This document shows positions 1 to 8,631 of a stretch of DNA of 28,112 nucleotides, piece after piece; positions within the stretch are counted from its first letter, which is position 1; each line of letters begins with the position of its first letter. Source of the stretch: an uncultured Alphaproteobacteria bacterium (GTDB lineage: Bacteria; Pseudomonadota; Alphaproteobacteria; Caulobacterales; Parvularculaceae); NCBI GenBank assembly GCA_937895955.1, contig CALAZI010000031.1:1-28112 (forward strand), in the 5' to 3' direction. The notes beneath the pieces are model-generated. The model made no database searches, had not been told where the DNA came from, and saw only the letters and a program-made list of their open reading frames with translations. Made by a program: the position numbers and the translations under genes.

Positions 1-326
1 GCATCACAAACAATTTTCCCTCGATCGAATCCGACGGCTCGCCGCGCCGCGCGGAGCGCAGCGCGCAGTTGCAGGCGATCTTCAAGGATTTCGATCATAT
101 CATCCAATCGTCAAAGGTCGGCGTTAGAAAACCGGAGCCGCGCATCTATGAAATGATGCTGGAGGCGCTCGCCCTACCCGCCTCGGATTGCATTTTCCTC
201 GACGATCTCGGCGTCAATCTGAAACCTGCGCAAGCGATGGGCATGACGACGATCAAGGTCCCCTTCGGCGACGTGACGCCGGCGATTGCAGAACTGGCGG
301 GGTTGGCGGGACTGAGCCTCGAATAA
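1..326 (+). CDS. HAD-family hydrolase, C-terminal part (5' end outside window)
   Basis: The reading frame is open from the first bases of the window (first full codon at position 3) and ends at TAA 324-326, so this is the C-terminal ~107 residues of a longer gene. It shows two late haloacid-dehalogenase motifs: the conserved lysine in VGVRKPEPRIYEMM and the acidic motif IFLDDLGVNLKPAQAMGM, which in this superfamily help bind the phosphoryl group/Mg2+. The flanking text (FDHIIQSSKVGVRKPEP) matches the subgroup annotated as HAD hydrolase of the epoxide-hydrolase-N-terminal/ACAD10 type. The catalytic DxD motif would lie upstream, outside the window, and the substrate cannot be inferred. The alpha/beta hydrolase 80 bases downstream is on the same strand, and soluble epoxide hydrolases fuse these two domain types, but that is only suggestive. 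Confidence 0.85.
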   Translation, partial: ITNNFPSIESDGSPRRAERSAQLQAIFKDFDHIIQSSKVGVRKPEPRIYEMMLEALALPASDCIFLDDLGVNLKPAQAMGMTTIKVPFGDVTPAIAELAGLAGLSLE

Positions 327-406
327 CCGACTGGCGCATTGTCGAGCGCGTCACATCCGCCGTATTGTCCATCGGGGTTATGCAGCCCGTTCCGGCAGGT
401 TTCCAA

Positions 407-1345
407 ATGAAGACAGCGATTTTTTTCGCAGTTGGCGCAGTCTCGGCCCTGATCGTCGCCGTGACGGCGTTCGCCCTTCGCCAGACCGCGCTGCGCATTG
501 ACGCTCTGAATTCGCAAAGCGCGTTCGCGATGACGCGCCACGGCGGCGTCGAATATGCGGTCTGGGGGGCGGGCCCGCCCGTTCTGGCGCTGCACGGCGC
601 CGGCGGCGGATTCGATCAGGGAAAATTGCTGGCCGAAGCCGTCGGCGGCGAACAGTTCCAGTTTATTTCCGTATCGCGCTTCGGCTATCTGCGCAGCGCT
701 CTGCCGGAATCGCCGACGATTGAGGCTCAGGCTGAAACGTTGAGCGATTTGCTGGATTCTCTCAATATTGATCGGGTCAATATTCTCGCCATGTCAGGCG
801 GCGCGCCGCCTGCGCTCAAATTCGCAGAAATGTTTCCGGAACGAACCGGCCGCATCGTCCTATTGTCCGCGGCGCCGTTCACGCCGTTCAGCCCGGTTAT
901 TGAGAAGCGGCCGCTTCCCACATGGGCCTATGGCGCGCTCCTAGGCAATGATGTCGTTTACTGGACGCTGACGAAAATCGCCCGAAACGCGCTTCGCGAC
1001 GCATTCGATGCTCGGGCCGAGTTGCGCAGAGAGATGTCGGAATCCGAGCGCGTTTTCGTGGAATCGCTGATTGACGGATTCCTCCCGGCTTCCAAACGCT
1101 TGAAAGGATTGACCAACGAGATCGCCGCAGTCGATCCGAAAGCCAAGTATGATTTGGAATGCGTCGCGGCGCCCGCTCTCATATTTCACGCCAAGGACGA
1201 CAGAATGAACCCGGTCGCCATCAGCGCTTCAATCGCGCGGCACCTGCCGAATTCCGACTATGTGGAATTCGAAACCGGCGGGCATCTCCTGCTCGGCCGC
1301 CATGACGAAATTCGCGATCGGCTGCGCATTTTCCTCATGGAGTAA
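407..1345 (+). CDS. membrane-anchored alpha/beta hydrolase
   Basis: A 312-residue protein read from ATG 407, chosen because a short GGCAGG-like ribosome site lies just upstream and translation there opens directly with a hydrophobic signal anchor (residues 4-24). ATG 380 is an in-frame alternative. The alpha/beta hydrolase fold is shown by the oxyanion motif LALHGAGGG (near residue 63), a nucleophile elbow ILAMSGGAPP (Ser130; the usual first Gly of GxSxG is Ala), a late acidic loop AKDDRMNP (Asp264/265) and the final histidine in TGGHLLLG (His293). These form a complete Ser-Asp-His triad. The enzyme is probably tethered to the cytoplasmic membrane facing the periplasm. Substrate is unknown; esterase, lipase-like or epoxide-hydrolase-like activity is possible. 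It is convergent with the amidohydrolase, with 19 bases between the two stops. Confidence 0.85.
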   Translation: MKTAIFFAVGAVSALIVAVTAFALRQTALRIDALNSQSAFAMTRHGGVEYAVWGAGPPVLALHGAGGGFDQGKLLAEAVGGEQFQFISVSRFGYLRSALPESPTIEAQAETLSDLLDSLNIDRVNILAMSGGAPPALKFAEMFPERTGRIVLLSAAPFTPFSPVIEKRPLPTWAYGALLGNDVVYWTLTKIARNALRDAFDARAELRREMSESERVFVESLIDGFLPASKRLKGLTNEIAAVDPKAKYDLECVAAPALIFHAKDDRMNPVAISASIARHLPNSDYVEFETGGHLLLGRHDEIRDRLRIFLME

Positions 1346-1364
1346 TGCGCGACTGGCGCGTTTC

Positions 1365-3029
1365 CTACTCCCCCACCGCATAAACCGTATCGCCGCCGAG
1401 GATTGTCCGCAGCACGATAATGTCGCCGATTGTGTTCGCGTCCGCCTTTGTCGGATCGGCGGACAGCACGACGATGTCGGCGTATTTGCCGGGTTCGAGC
1501 GTGCCGACCTTGTCTTCCATGAATCCGGCGTAAGCGTTGGCGGCGGTGTAGGCGGTGAGCGCTTCCTCGCCGGTGATCCTTTCTTCCGGCACCCAGCCGT
1601 TCGGATTGAGCCCATCCGTCGTGCGGCGGAACATGGCGGCGTCGATGCCCCACAGCGGATTGAGAGGCGCGACCGGCCAGTCGGAGCCGAAGGTCATGAT
1701 CGCGCCGGTGTCGAGGAGCGACCGGAATGCGTAAGTCGTCTTGATCGCTTCGGGCCCGATGCGCTTGATCGCCCAACGTCCGTCATCGGCGGCGTGATAG
1801 GGTTGCACCGACGCGATGATGTCGCCTTCGCCGAATTTCGCGATCGCCGCGCGCGTCAAATGCTGCGCGTGTTCGACGCGGAAGCGTTTGGCGTGCAGAT
1901 TCTTTCCGCCGATATCCGAAAAGGTCTGCAGAACGAAATCATTGGCGCGCTCGCCGATGGCGTGGATGGTGACGTGAAGGCCGGCGGCGTCCGCCGCGCG
2001 CGCCCAGTCAACAAGCTGTTCCGGCGGCTGCATGGTGAGCCCCGTCGTATCGGCGTCGACATAGCTGTCATAGCGCCACGCCGTGCGCGAACCGAGCGAC
2101 CCGTCGACATAGCCCTTGACCGCGCCCCAGCGCAGCGTGTCGTCGCCGCGCCCGTTTTCTTTTACAAACGCCGCCGTTTCTTCCCAACTGGCGATTGGCG
2201 CGAAAACATAGACGCGCAGCTTCATCGCACCGTCGTCGCGGAGTTTCTTGTACGCCTTGAGATTGGCGAGGCCGCCGGCGGGAAGCGGCATGTCATGCAC
2301 TTGCGTGACGCCGTGTTCAAAGGCTTCCGCCTGGCCGCGCAGAAACGCTTCCGTTCGCTGTTCATGGGACGGCGGCGGAATGACCGCTTCGACGATTTCC
2401 ATCGCCTTGTCCTTGACGGTGCCGGTGATGCGGCCCGTCTTGTCGCGGCCGATCTCGCCGCCTTCCGGCGTCGGCGTCTTGTCGTCCATCCCAGCAAGCT
2501 TCAGCGCGAGGGAATTCGCCAGCGCCTGATGGCCGTCATAGCGCATGACATAGACGGGGTTGTCGGGCGTAGCCGCATCGATCCACTTCCGGTCGGGAAG
2601 AACGCCGCCCCATTTCTCCTCGTCCCAATTGCCGCCGGTGATCCACTCGCCCTTCGGCCGCGTCGCCGCGTAATCGGCGATGCGCTGAACGAATTCAGCC
2701 TTGCTTGAGGCGTCGTTCAACTGAACGCTCGCCAGCGAAAACGACCCGTCGAAGAAATGCGTGTGATTGTCGATGAAGCCTGGCGCGACGAACTTGCCTT
2801 CAAGATCGACGATTTCCGTCGTCTCGCCGTGAAAGCGGTGCGCGCCTTCGCGATCGCCGACATAAATGATTTTCTCGCCCGCGATCGCGACCGCTTCGGC
2901 GCGCGCGGCGCCTTTGACGCCGGTCCACACGTCGCCGTTCAGATAGATGATATCGGCCGATTGCGGCGCCGGGCCGGCGGCGCAAGACGCAAAAACCAGC
3001 GCGCCCGCAGCGCAGAAAAAAAGTCTCAT
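1365..3029 (-). CDS. amidohydrolase family lipoprotein (YtcJ-like)
   Basis: A 554-residue protein with ATG at 3029, preceded by GAGAGGG. The N-terminus is a short signal sequence ending in VFASC (Cys16), a plausible though imperfect lipobox, so export as a lipoprotein is likely. Metal-dependent amidohydrolase motifs appear in order: FIDNHTHFFDGS (metal ligands His89/His91), a central GYVDGSLGSRTAW segment that in this family includes the bridging-ligand region, TIHAIGERAND, RVEHAQHL and FGSDWPVAPLNP (late aspartate). The order and total length match the YtcJ/amidohydrolase-3 group, whose members hydrolyse C-N bonds in mostly unknown substrates. It is the last gene of a minus-strand group starting at 4800, with 25 bases separating it from the gene upstream. 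Confidence 0.9.
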   Translation of the reverse strand: MRLFFCAAGALVFASCAAGPAPQSADIIYLNGDVWTGVKGAARAEAVAIAGEKIIYVGDREGAHRFHGETTEIVDLEGKFVAPGFIDNHTHFFDGSFSLASVQLNDASSKAEFVQRIADYAATRPKGEWITGGNWDEEKWGGVLPDRKWIDAATPDNPVYVMRYDGHQALANSLALKLAGMDDKTPTPEGGEIGRDKTGRITGTVKDKAMEIVEAVIPPPSHEQRTEAFLRGQAEAFEHGVTQVHDMPLPAGGLANLKAYKKLRDDGAMKLRVYVFAPIASWEETAAFVKENGRGDDTLRWGAVKGYVDGSLGSRTAWRYDSYVDADTTGLTMQPPEQLVDWARAADAAGLHVTIHAIGERANDFVLQTFSDIGGKNLHAKRFRVEHAQHLTRAAIAKFGEGDIIASVQPYHAADDGRWAIKRIGPEAIKTTYAFRSLLDTGAIMTFGSDWPVAPLNPLWGIDAAMFRRTTDGLNPNGWVPEERITGEEALTAYTAANAYAGFMEDKVGTLEPGKYADIVVLSADPTKADANTIGDIIVLRTILGGDTVYAVGE

Positions 3030-3054
3030 ATCCGCCCTCTCTCGGCGCCGTCTC

Positions 3055-3582
3055 TTATCGATCGTCGGGCGGCTGGACCGGCGCCATCCGCCCCATCACA
3101 TGGCCGCCGAGAGCATCATAGAACCCGATCCCCGCCTCGCCGCAAGCAAAACGCAGTTGATCGAAATCGCCGGCGAGGAGCGTTCGCACCTGCAGCGGAG
3201 ATAAGCCGTCAGCGCGCGAGGCGGCGGCGAAGGCGTTCTGAACGTCGCGAATGCAGGTTTGATCGACGGGAAAATCATTCGCCGCTTCCGCGGACGCCGT
3301 CGCGTCGACGGCCCAATAGAGCGCTTCGGCCGCCTCGCCCGCCGCGCCGCCGCGCAGGCCGCCGACCCGGTCGTAGATCGGCCGCATCTTCTTCATCGAC
3401 GCCCCGCCGTCCCTGCAAAAGGCGTCGAGCGCGTCGCAGATGCCGATCAGCGCGGCGCGGTCGTTTTCAGGAAATGTCTTCGGCAAGAGAAAGAGCGCGC
3501 GGCGCGCCATACGCGAGGCGAGAAACGCCTGCGCGTAAAGCGGCAGTTCCCGAATCGCGTCGAGCTCGAAGATCGCGGCCAC
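3055..3582 (-). CDS. hypothetical protein, alpha-helical, 175 aa
   Basis: Read from GTG 3582, six bases downstream of the stop of the DUF5671 gene (TGA 3591-3589), with the stop at 3055-3057. Tight spacing on both sides argues for co-transcription and translational coupling. I do not recognise the family. The sequence is rich in Ala, Leu and Arg and predicted to be mostly helical (for example the stretch around LPLYAQAFLASRMARRA), has no signal peptide or membrane segment, and lacks obvious catalytic motifs. Cysteines are few (three). Codon usage resembles its neighbours, so it appears native. The start is moderately secure because the stop codon of the upstream gene is in the same frame and blocks extension. 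Confidence 0.7.
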   Translation of the reverse strand: MAAIFELDAIRELPLYAQAFLASRMARRALFLLPKTFPENDRAALIGICDALDAFCRDGGASMKKMRPIYDRVGGLRGGAAGEAAEALYWAVDATASAEAANDFPVDQTCIRDVQNAFAAASRADGLSPLQVRTLLAGDFDQLRFACGEAGIGFYDALGGHVMGRMAPVQPPDDR

Positions 3583-3588
3583 GACGCA

Positions 3589-4800
3589 TCATTCCGGCGC
3601 CGGCGGCGCTCCGGTTTCGTCTTCCTCGACGGTCGGTTCGTCAACCGTCGGCGGCGCTGCGAACTCAAACGCGACGGCGTCGATCTCATAGCATTGGCGT
3701 CCCGCCGCGGCAGGTTTGGCAAGCGTGCGGCGCTCGCCGGCCGTCGGCGAATAATAATAGCCGCCCGGACGCCATTCGCGATTGTCGCCTTGCGCGTCAG
3801 GCCAGCCGACGGCGAAATCGGCGCAGATTTCGTAGGTGTCGGCGTCGACAGCGCGATAATCGTAAAAGGCGCCGGTTGCGGGATCGGTCGGCGTGACATT
3901 CGCGCAGCCGTCAGCCATCGGCAGACGCACAGCGCGGTCGGTCAGATAGGCGCTCATCGTCTCAAGGCTCTCCGGCAAGGCGCCCGCATAAGAATAATGA
4001 CAGTCAATAAGGCGCGTCGTCTCGATAAGCCCTTGCAGTCTTTGCTCGTCCGCCATCTGCAATCTTGCGGAATAAGGGCTCCTCACAATCGTAAACGCCC
4101 AGGCGACAAGCGCGCCCGTGATCAGCGTCGCAATAAGCGCTAGCGTCCTTCCGGCGAAATCAACGCCTGAGGCATGGCGCTCAACGTCGCGCGAATAATT
4201 CCAGAGGATCGCCGCCGAGATGACGCCGACGACGGCGGCTTTGGCGAGAAAGCGCGACTGCAATTCGCCGTTCAGGAACTGGAAGACGACGGCGACAAGA
4301 TCGCCGATCAGCGCGCCGGCGGCGAAGATGAGCGTCACATAAGTGAGCCAGGCGTGCACGCGGCTGCGGCGACGCTCGGCGTCCTTGCGCTTCTTGGCGG
4401 CGAGCCGCCAGCCGAGAAAAAGAAAGATCGGATAGCCGACAAGCAGAGAGGCGACGGACCAACGCATGCCCGTCGTCGCCCATCCCCCGTAATAGGAGTT
4501 CTGCGCAAGGTCATCGGCGAACTGACGGTCGATCCAGGCGAAGGCGAGCGAGCCAATCTGCGTCGCGACCATGCCGAGCAGCGAGAAATAGACGATGTAG
4601 AGAAACGCCTCGCGCGCAGACCCGTAGGCTTTCGGGCGCGGAACGGGGATGGCGAAATCGATCTCCGCGAAGGAGGCGAGCGCATTGTCGACCTGATCGT
4701 CAGGCCAGCCCGCTTTCTTCAGCGCCTCGCGGATGCGGGCGCGGGACTCGCCGCGTTCGAGCGCGGCTTTGACGAAATCGACAAGATTGGCGTCGGCCAT
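3589..4800 (-). CDS. DUF5671 domain membrane protein
   Basis: A 403-residue protein from ATG 4800, preceded by GGAGAAG at good spacing. Residues 1-45 form a UBA-like helical segment (LVDFVKAALERGESRARIREAL then GWPDDQVDNAL), often seen at the start of this family. Next is the DUF5671 signature (SAREAFLYIVYFSLLGM, then SLAFAWIDRQF) and several further membrane helices to about residue 250. The final ~150 residues are soluble, with cysteines in IDCHYSY, DGCANV, EICADF and RQCYEID, and an acidic, proline-rich tail; this part is probably periplasmic. The second hydrophobic unit resembles the first, fitting the repeated membrane unit of the family. No biochemical function is known. It appears to be the promoter-proximal gene of the 4800-1365 group. 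Confidence 0.8.
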   Translation of the reverse strand: MADANLVDFVKAALERGESRARIREALKKAGWPDDQVDNALASFAEIDFAIPVPRPKAYGSAREAFLYIVYFSLLGMVATQIGSLAFAWIDRQFADDLAQNSYYGGWATTGMRWSVASLLVGYPIFLFLGWRLAAKKRKDAERRRSRVHAWLTYVTLIFAAGALIGDLVAVVFQFLNGELQSRFLAKAAVVGVISAAILWNYSRDVERHASGVDFAGRTLALIATLITGALVAWAFTIVRSPYSARLQMADEQRLQGLIETTRLIDCHYSYAGALPESLETMSAYLTDRAVRLPMADGCANVTPTDPATGAFYDYRAVDADTYEICADFAVGWPDAQGDNREWRPGGYYYSPTAGERRTLAKPAAAGRQCYEIDAVAFEFAAPPTVDEPTVEEDETGAPPAPE

Positions 4801-4943
4801 AGGGCTTCTCCGAGGAGCCCGTCGAGTTTACCGATCGTCGAAGGCCTTAAACAGAAGGCGCGCTCACTTTCCCGGCGTTCGGGAAAAAACGAGCTTTTTC
4901 AGGGGTGTCGCTCCCTTTCGCCGCCGGAGCGCGCCCTGCGGCC

Positions 4944-6887
4944 TCACCCTACGGCGCGGCGGAAAACGATATCGCGAACATCCCGAAGCGGGCGCTCGAT
5001 GATGCCTTCTTCTCCCTCGCCGAGCAGCGGATCGACGTCGGCGAGGACGCCGAACGACAGGCCCGTCCGCCGTTCAATCGACCGGATCGTCACCTGGCTG
5101 CTTTTGAATCGGCCGAAGATGAATTCATCCTCGCGCGGCAGGACGTCTTCCTGAGACATCTTGTATCCGGTCGCGGTCAATTCTTTGGTCTCATCGTGCT
5201 TGAAGGCGATCACCTTCCAGAATTCAACCGGCACCTGGACGCCGAAATAGTCCGGATCGCTTTCCTCGAAGATCGGCCCGGTGAACACGCTGATCTTCAT
5301 GTCGTCCTTATCCGCATTCTCAAGCGCATAGTCTTCGAGGCTTAGCCAAATTCCGGCGTTGAAGGGCTGGAATTGCGGGCAGGCGTTCGTCACGAAAAAC
5401 GTGTCCGCGTTTGAAATGACCGCCTCTTCCCGCGTCTCGCCCCAATTCGGGTCTTCGCGGCGCGTCATGTGTCCGCGGCTGAATTTCCCGTCAGTCTCGC
5501 GGCCGTAACATTCGCGAATGATTTGCAGATCTGCGTCTAGTCGATTGTCGATCTTCCATCCCGGCCGCGCGCCGCGGATCGAAAACGTCTTGCGCCCATC
5601 GATGTTAACAGCGCTGAAATAGCAAAGACGGCGTTCGGCGTTCATCACGACGGAGAAATTCCGGTAATGGAGGACGGACGATCCATCCTTCAGCGCTGCG
5701 ATTTCGCCGGGCGCCTTTTCGGTCACTTCAGGCATGGGGACTTCGAACCCTGCGCCGCGCGCGATAAAGCGCTCCCGGTATCCGACGCGGTCGGCGAGAT
5801 TTTGCGGCGCTTCCGCATCGCCGAGATCGAATTCCTCAACCGGCTCGGCGGGCGCCGGCGCGAGCGCATAGACCGTCGGCGCGACCGCGGCCTCGCGCAT
5901 GATTTCCGCGACTTTGTCCGCGCTGACGGCGTAGTTGGCGACCATATAATGACCGCTGAAATGCAGGCCGACCGCGGCCCCTGACTGCAGATCAAGCACC
6001 GCCGAGCCGGAATTGCCGCCGAGCGTCGTTGCGTCATGGGCGAATATCCAGGGAATCGTTTCGCCGTTCGGCTTCCTGTCGATCATGCCCGGCGACAGGC
6101 GTTTGACGCCGTAAATGTTGCCGAAATAATTCTCCTCGATCGCGCGCGCTTCGGGCGGTATTCTATCGTCCGGCAGCGGATAGCCGACAACGGCGATCCA
6201 GTCGTCGATCTTTGCCGGCGCGCCGGCGAGCGGAATGGGCGCCAGATCGACGGGGTCGATTTCAAGCAGCGCAATGTCCGGCACGTCGATGCGCTTTGGC
6301 GGAAAATGAACGATCCGGCGGACGCGGATTTCGTTTTCTTCAACCAACCCGTGCTCTTCAAGAAAATCGATATTCGCCCTGTAGGGCCGATTTTGAAGAT
6401 TGCGCATGAATTGCGGCGCGCCGCCGGCGCCGTCTTCAATAAAATATTGGGCGACATGCCGGTTGGTGACGACGATGTTTTTCGCGACAAGCCAGGCGGT
6501 GCCGAGCGGGTAGCGACGCGCGCCGTCATCGACCTCGACCCTTCCGACGGACGCCAGCCGCGAATTGATGAGCGGCCGCGCCGCGTTCAGGCGCTGCGCG
6601 AGTTCGACGTCGCTCGGCAATTCAAATGAGCCGTTCTGAACCAGAAGCGTCGGTCGGCCGAGCGCGACGATAATGCTTTCCGCCGCCGCCGCATCCGAAG
6701 ACGTCGCGCCGGCCGCGACGATGATGCTGCGGAGATTGGCTTTCGGGCGGCCTGATTCATCGGTGCCGCTCTCGATCAATTGCGCCAGGCTGTTCGAATT
6801 CAGTCCGAGATTGCGGAAGCGCTGCGATAATTCAGGCCGCTTCGACAAGTCGCGTGTAAGCGCTTGCTGCAAACTGCGTTTTGACAT
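4944..6887 (-). CDS. trypsin-like serine protease fused to DNA/RNA non-specific endonuclease
   Basis: A 647-residue protein read from ATG 6887 rather than the longer 6992 frame, because GGGAGAGA sits just upstream of 6887. Three parts are visible. Residues 1-80 are a small helical N-terminal domain. Residues ~90-340 are a trypsin-like protease with all three catalytic residues: His144 in VTNRHVA, Asp204 in VPDIALLEID and Ser293 in LGGNSGSAV. Residues ~365-645 are an NUC-type nuclease: SRGHMTRREDPNWG with the general-base His473, then NACPQFQPFNAGIW with the likely metal-binding Asn510 and Glu518 in LSLEDY. The first residue of the classic DRGH motif is Ser here. There is no signal peptide, so it is probably cytosolic. 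It stands alone, divergent from the acyl-CoA dehydrogenase. A protease-activated nuclease is a plausible inference, not shown. Confidence 0.88.
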   Translation of the reverse strand: MSKRSLQQALTRDLSKRPELSQRFRNLGLNSNSLAQLIESGTDESGRPKANLRSIIVAAGATSSDAAAAESIIVALGRPTLLVQNGSFELPSDVELAQRLNAARPLINSRLASVGRVEVDDGARRYPLGTAWLVAKNIVVTNRHVAQYFIEDGAGGAPQFMRNLQNRPYRANIDFLEEHGLVEENEIRVRRIVHFPPKRIDVPDIALLEIDPVDLAPIPLAGAPAKIDDWIAVVGYPLPDDRIPPEARAIEENYFGNIYGVKRLSPGMIDRKPNGETIPWIFAHDATTLGGNSGSAVLDLQSGAAVGLHFSGHYMVANYAVSADKVAEIMREAAVAPTVYALAPAPAEPVEEFDLGDAEAPQNLADRVGYRERFIARGAGFEVPMPEVTEKAPGEIAALKDGSSVLHYRNFSVVMNAERRLCYFSAVNIDGRKTFSIRGARPGWKIDNRLDADLQIIRECYGRETDGKFSRGHMTRREDPNWGETREEAVISNADTFFVTNACPQFQPFNAGIWLSLEDYALENADKDDMKISVFTGPIFEESDPDYFGVQVPVEFWKVIAFKHDETKELTATGYKMSQEDVLPREDEFIFGRFKSSQVTIRSIERRTGLSFGVLADVDPLLGEGEEGIIERPLRDVRDIVFRRAVG

Positions 6888-6978
6888 GGTATCTCTCCCC
6901 GTGCCGCAGACGGCCATGCTAGGCCCGGCGGCGCCGGCCGGTGTGATGTACCTCACCGTCTCAACGAAAGTGATGCGC

Positions 6979-8628
6979 ATGGCCCATTTCAAACCCCGCG
7001 CCAGCCTTCAGACCCACGAGGTCACGAACCAGCCGCCGCCCTTCGAGAACATCAATCTCTTTGACAATGACGCCGCGCTGATCGGCGCGGTTGAGGCCGC
7101 CGGCGGCGAGATTCATGAGGAGCGGCTTTCCGGGTTCGGCAGCCGCTGCGGCTCGGCTGAAGTTCTTGAATGGGCTCAGCTCGCCAACAAATTCACCCCG
7201 CAGCTCAAGAGCTTTGATCGTTATGGTCATCGCCTTGATGAGGTTGAGTTTCATCCCGCCTATCACTCGCTGATGGATCTCGGCCTATCCGCCGGCGTTT
7301 CGTCGGGCGCCTGGACGGCGGATCAAGCAGGACACGTCCTTCATTCGGCGCTGCTGTTCCTGATGGGACAGGCGGAAGGCGGCGTCTGCTGCCCGATGTC
7401 GATGACTTACGCGGCCGTACCCGCGCTGATGCATGACGAGGCTGTTGCGCGCGACTGGGTCCCTCGCGCGACCGCAGCGAAATACGATCCGCGTTTCATC
7501 CCCGCCGCGGAGAAGACGGGCGTCACCATCGGCATGGCGATGACGGAAAAACAGGGCGGCTCCGACGTCAGGGCCAACACGACGCGCGCCGAGCGCCAGG
7601 GCGATCATTATCTTCTTTACGGCCATAAATGGTTCTGTTCGGCGCCGATGTGCGACGCCTTCCTTACCCTCGCCTACGCCGAGGAAGGCATGACGTGTTT
7701 TCTCGTCCCGCGCTGGAAACCGAACGGCGAGCGCAACGCGATCCATGTCATGCGCTTGAAGGACAAGCTCGGCGACCGCGCCAACGCCTCATCCGAAATC
7801 GAATATCACGGCGCCTATGCGGAAATGATCGGCGAGATCGGGCGCGGCGTCAGAACCATTATCGACATGGTTCAGCATACGCGGCTTGACTGCATTGTCG
7901 GCTCGGCGGGCGGCATGCGCGCGAGCCTTGCGCAGGCGCTCTGGCACGCCGAACACCGCAGCGCGTTCCAGAAAAAGCTGATCGACCAGCCGGCGATGGC
8001 GCGCGTTCTCGCCGACCTTGCAATCGAGTCGGAAGCGGCGACGGCGCTCGCCTTCCGCGTCGCGCGCAGTTTCGACCACGCGGGCGATGATGAGGAAGAA
8101 GCCGCCTTCATGCGCCTCGCGACGCCGATCGCCAAATACTGGACCTGCAAACGCCAGCCCGGCTTCGTCTATGAAGCGCTCGAATGTCACGGCGGCGCCG
8201 GTTTTATCGAAGAAGGCGTGATGGCGCGTTATTTCCGCGCCTCGCCGCTGAATGCGATTTGGGAAGGATCCGGCAATGTCATTGCGCTCGATGTCCTGCG
8301 CGCGATCAGCCGGGAACAGGACAGTTTGGAGGCCGTCGTCGCCGACATTATGAAAGCGCAAGGATCGAACGGCCATTACGACCGCCATGCGCGCCGCCTC
8401 ACCGAATGGCTGGAGCCTGGCGCGCTCAATGAAGGAACGGCGCGCGCCTTCGCCGAAGACATGGGCCTCGCCCTTCAGGGCGCCGCGCTCTACGGCGTCG
8501 CGCCTGATTACGTCTTCGACGCCTTCTGCAACGCCCGCCTCGATCCGGAAACGCGCAGCTACGGCTTCGGCGCGACGGAGGCGGTGATCGATACGGACGC
8601 GCTGATCGCCCGCGCGGCGCCGTTCTAG
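6979..8628 (+). CDS. AidB-like acyl-CoA dehydrogenase family protein
   Basis: A 549-residue FAD-dependent protein from ATG 6979 (ATG 6973 is two codons earlier; both have only weak upstream AG-rich sites). It follows Escherichia coli AidB closely from end to end: TNQPPPFENINLFDND near the start, FHPAYHSLMD, CPMSMTYAAVPAL, IGMAMTEKQGGSDVRANTT, GHKWFCSAPMCDAFL, RLKDKLGDRANASSE, and NAIWEGSGNVIALDVLRA carrying the acyl-CoA dehydrogenase catalytic-region glutamate. Length matches the ~540-residue AidB subgroup. AidB is part of the adaptive response to alkylation and binds DNA through its C-terminal region; other members may act as isovaleryl-CoA-type dehydrogenases. No Ada or AlkB gene lies in this window, so which role applies is open. 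It is convergent with the next gene (three bases between stops). Confidence 0.9.
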   Translation: MAHFKPRASLQTHEVTNQPPPFENINLFDNDAALIGAVEAAGGEIHEERLSGFGSRCGSAEVLEWAQLANKFTPQLKSFDRYGHRLDEVEFHPAYHSLMDLGLSAGVSSGAWTADQAGHVLHSALLFLMGQAEGGVCCPMSMTYAAVPALMHDEAVARDWVPRATAAKYDPRFIPAAEKTGVTIGMAMTEKQGGSDVRANTTRAERQGDHYLLYGHKWFCSAPMCDAFLTLAYAEEGMTCFLVPRWKPNGERNAIHVMRLKDKLGDRANASSEIEYHGAYAEMIGEIGRGVRTIIDMVQHTRLDCIVGSAGGMRASLAQALWHAEHRSAFQKKLIDQPAMARVLADLAIESEAATALAFRVARSFDHAGDDEEEAAFMRLATPIAKYWTCKRQPGFVYEALECHGGAGFIEEGVMARYFRASPLNAIWEGSGNVIALDVLRAISREQDSLEAVVADIMKAQGSNGHYDRHARRLTEWLEPGALNEGTARAFAEDMGLALQGAALYGVAPDYVFDAFCNARLDPETRSYGFGATEAVIDTDALIARAAPF

Positions 8629-8631
8629 AGC

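Noticed and set aside
1260..4143. Long plus-strand frames opposite the amidohydrolase and DUF5671 genes
   Set aside because: Low-complexity Arg-rich translations with no recognisable domain; minus-strand genes have clear motifs and ribosome sites.
4868..4900. Possible terminator after the protease-nuclease gene (TTTCCCG/CGGGAAA stem)
   Set aside because: The stem is short and no T-tract follows it on the minus strand; the nearby GAAAAA/TTTTTC pairing is only AT and weak.
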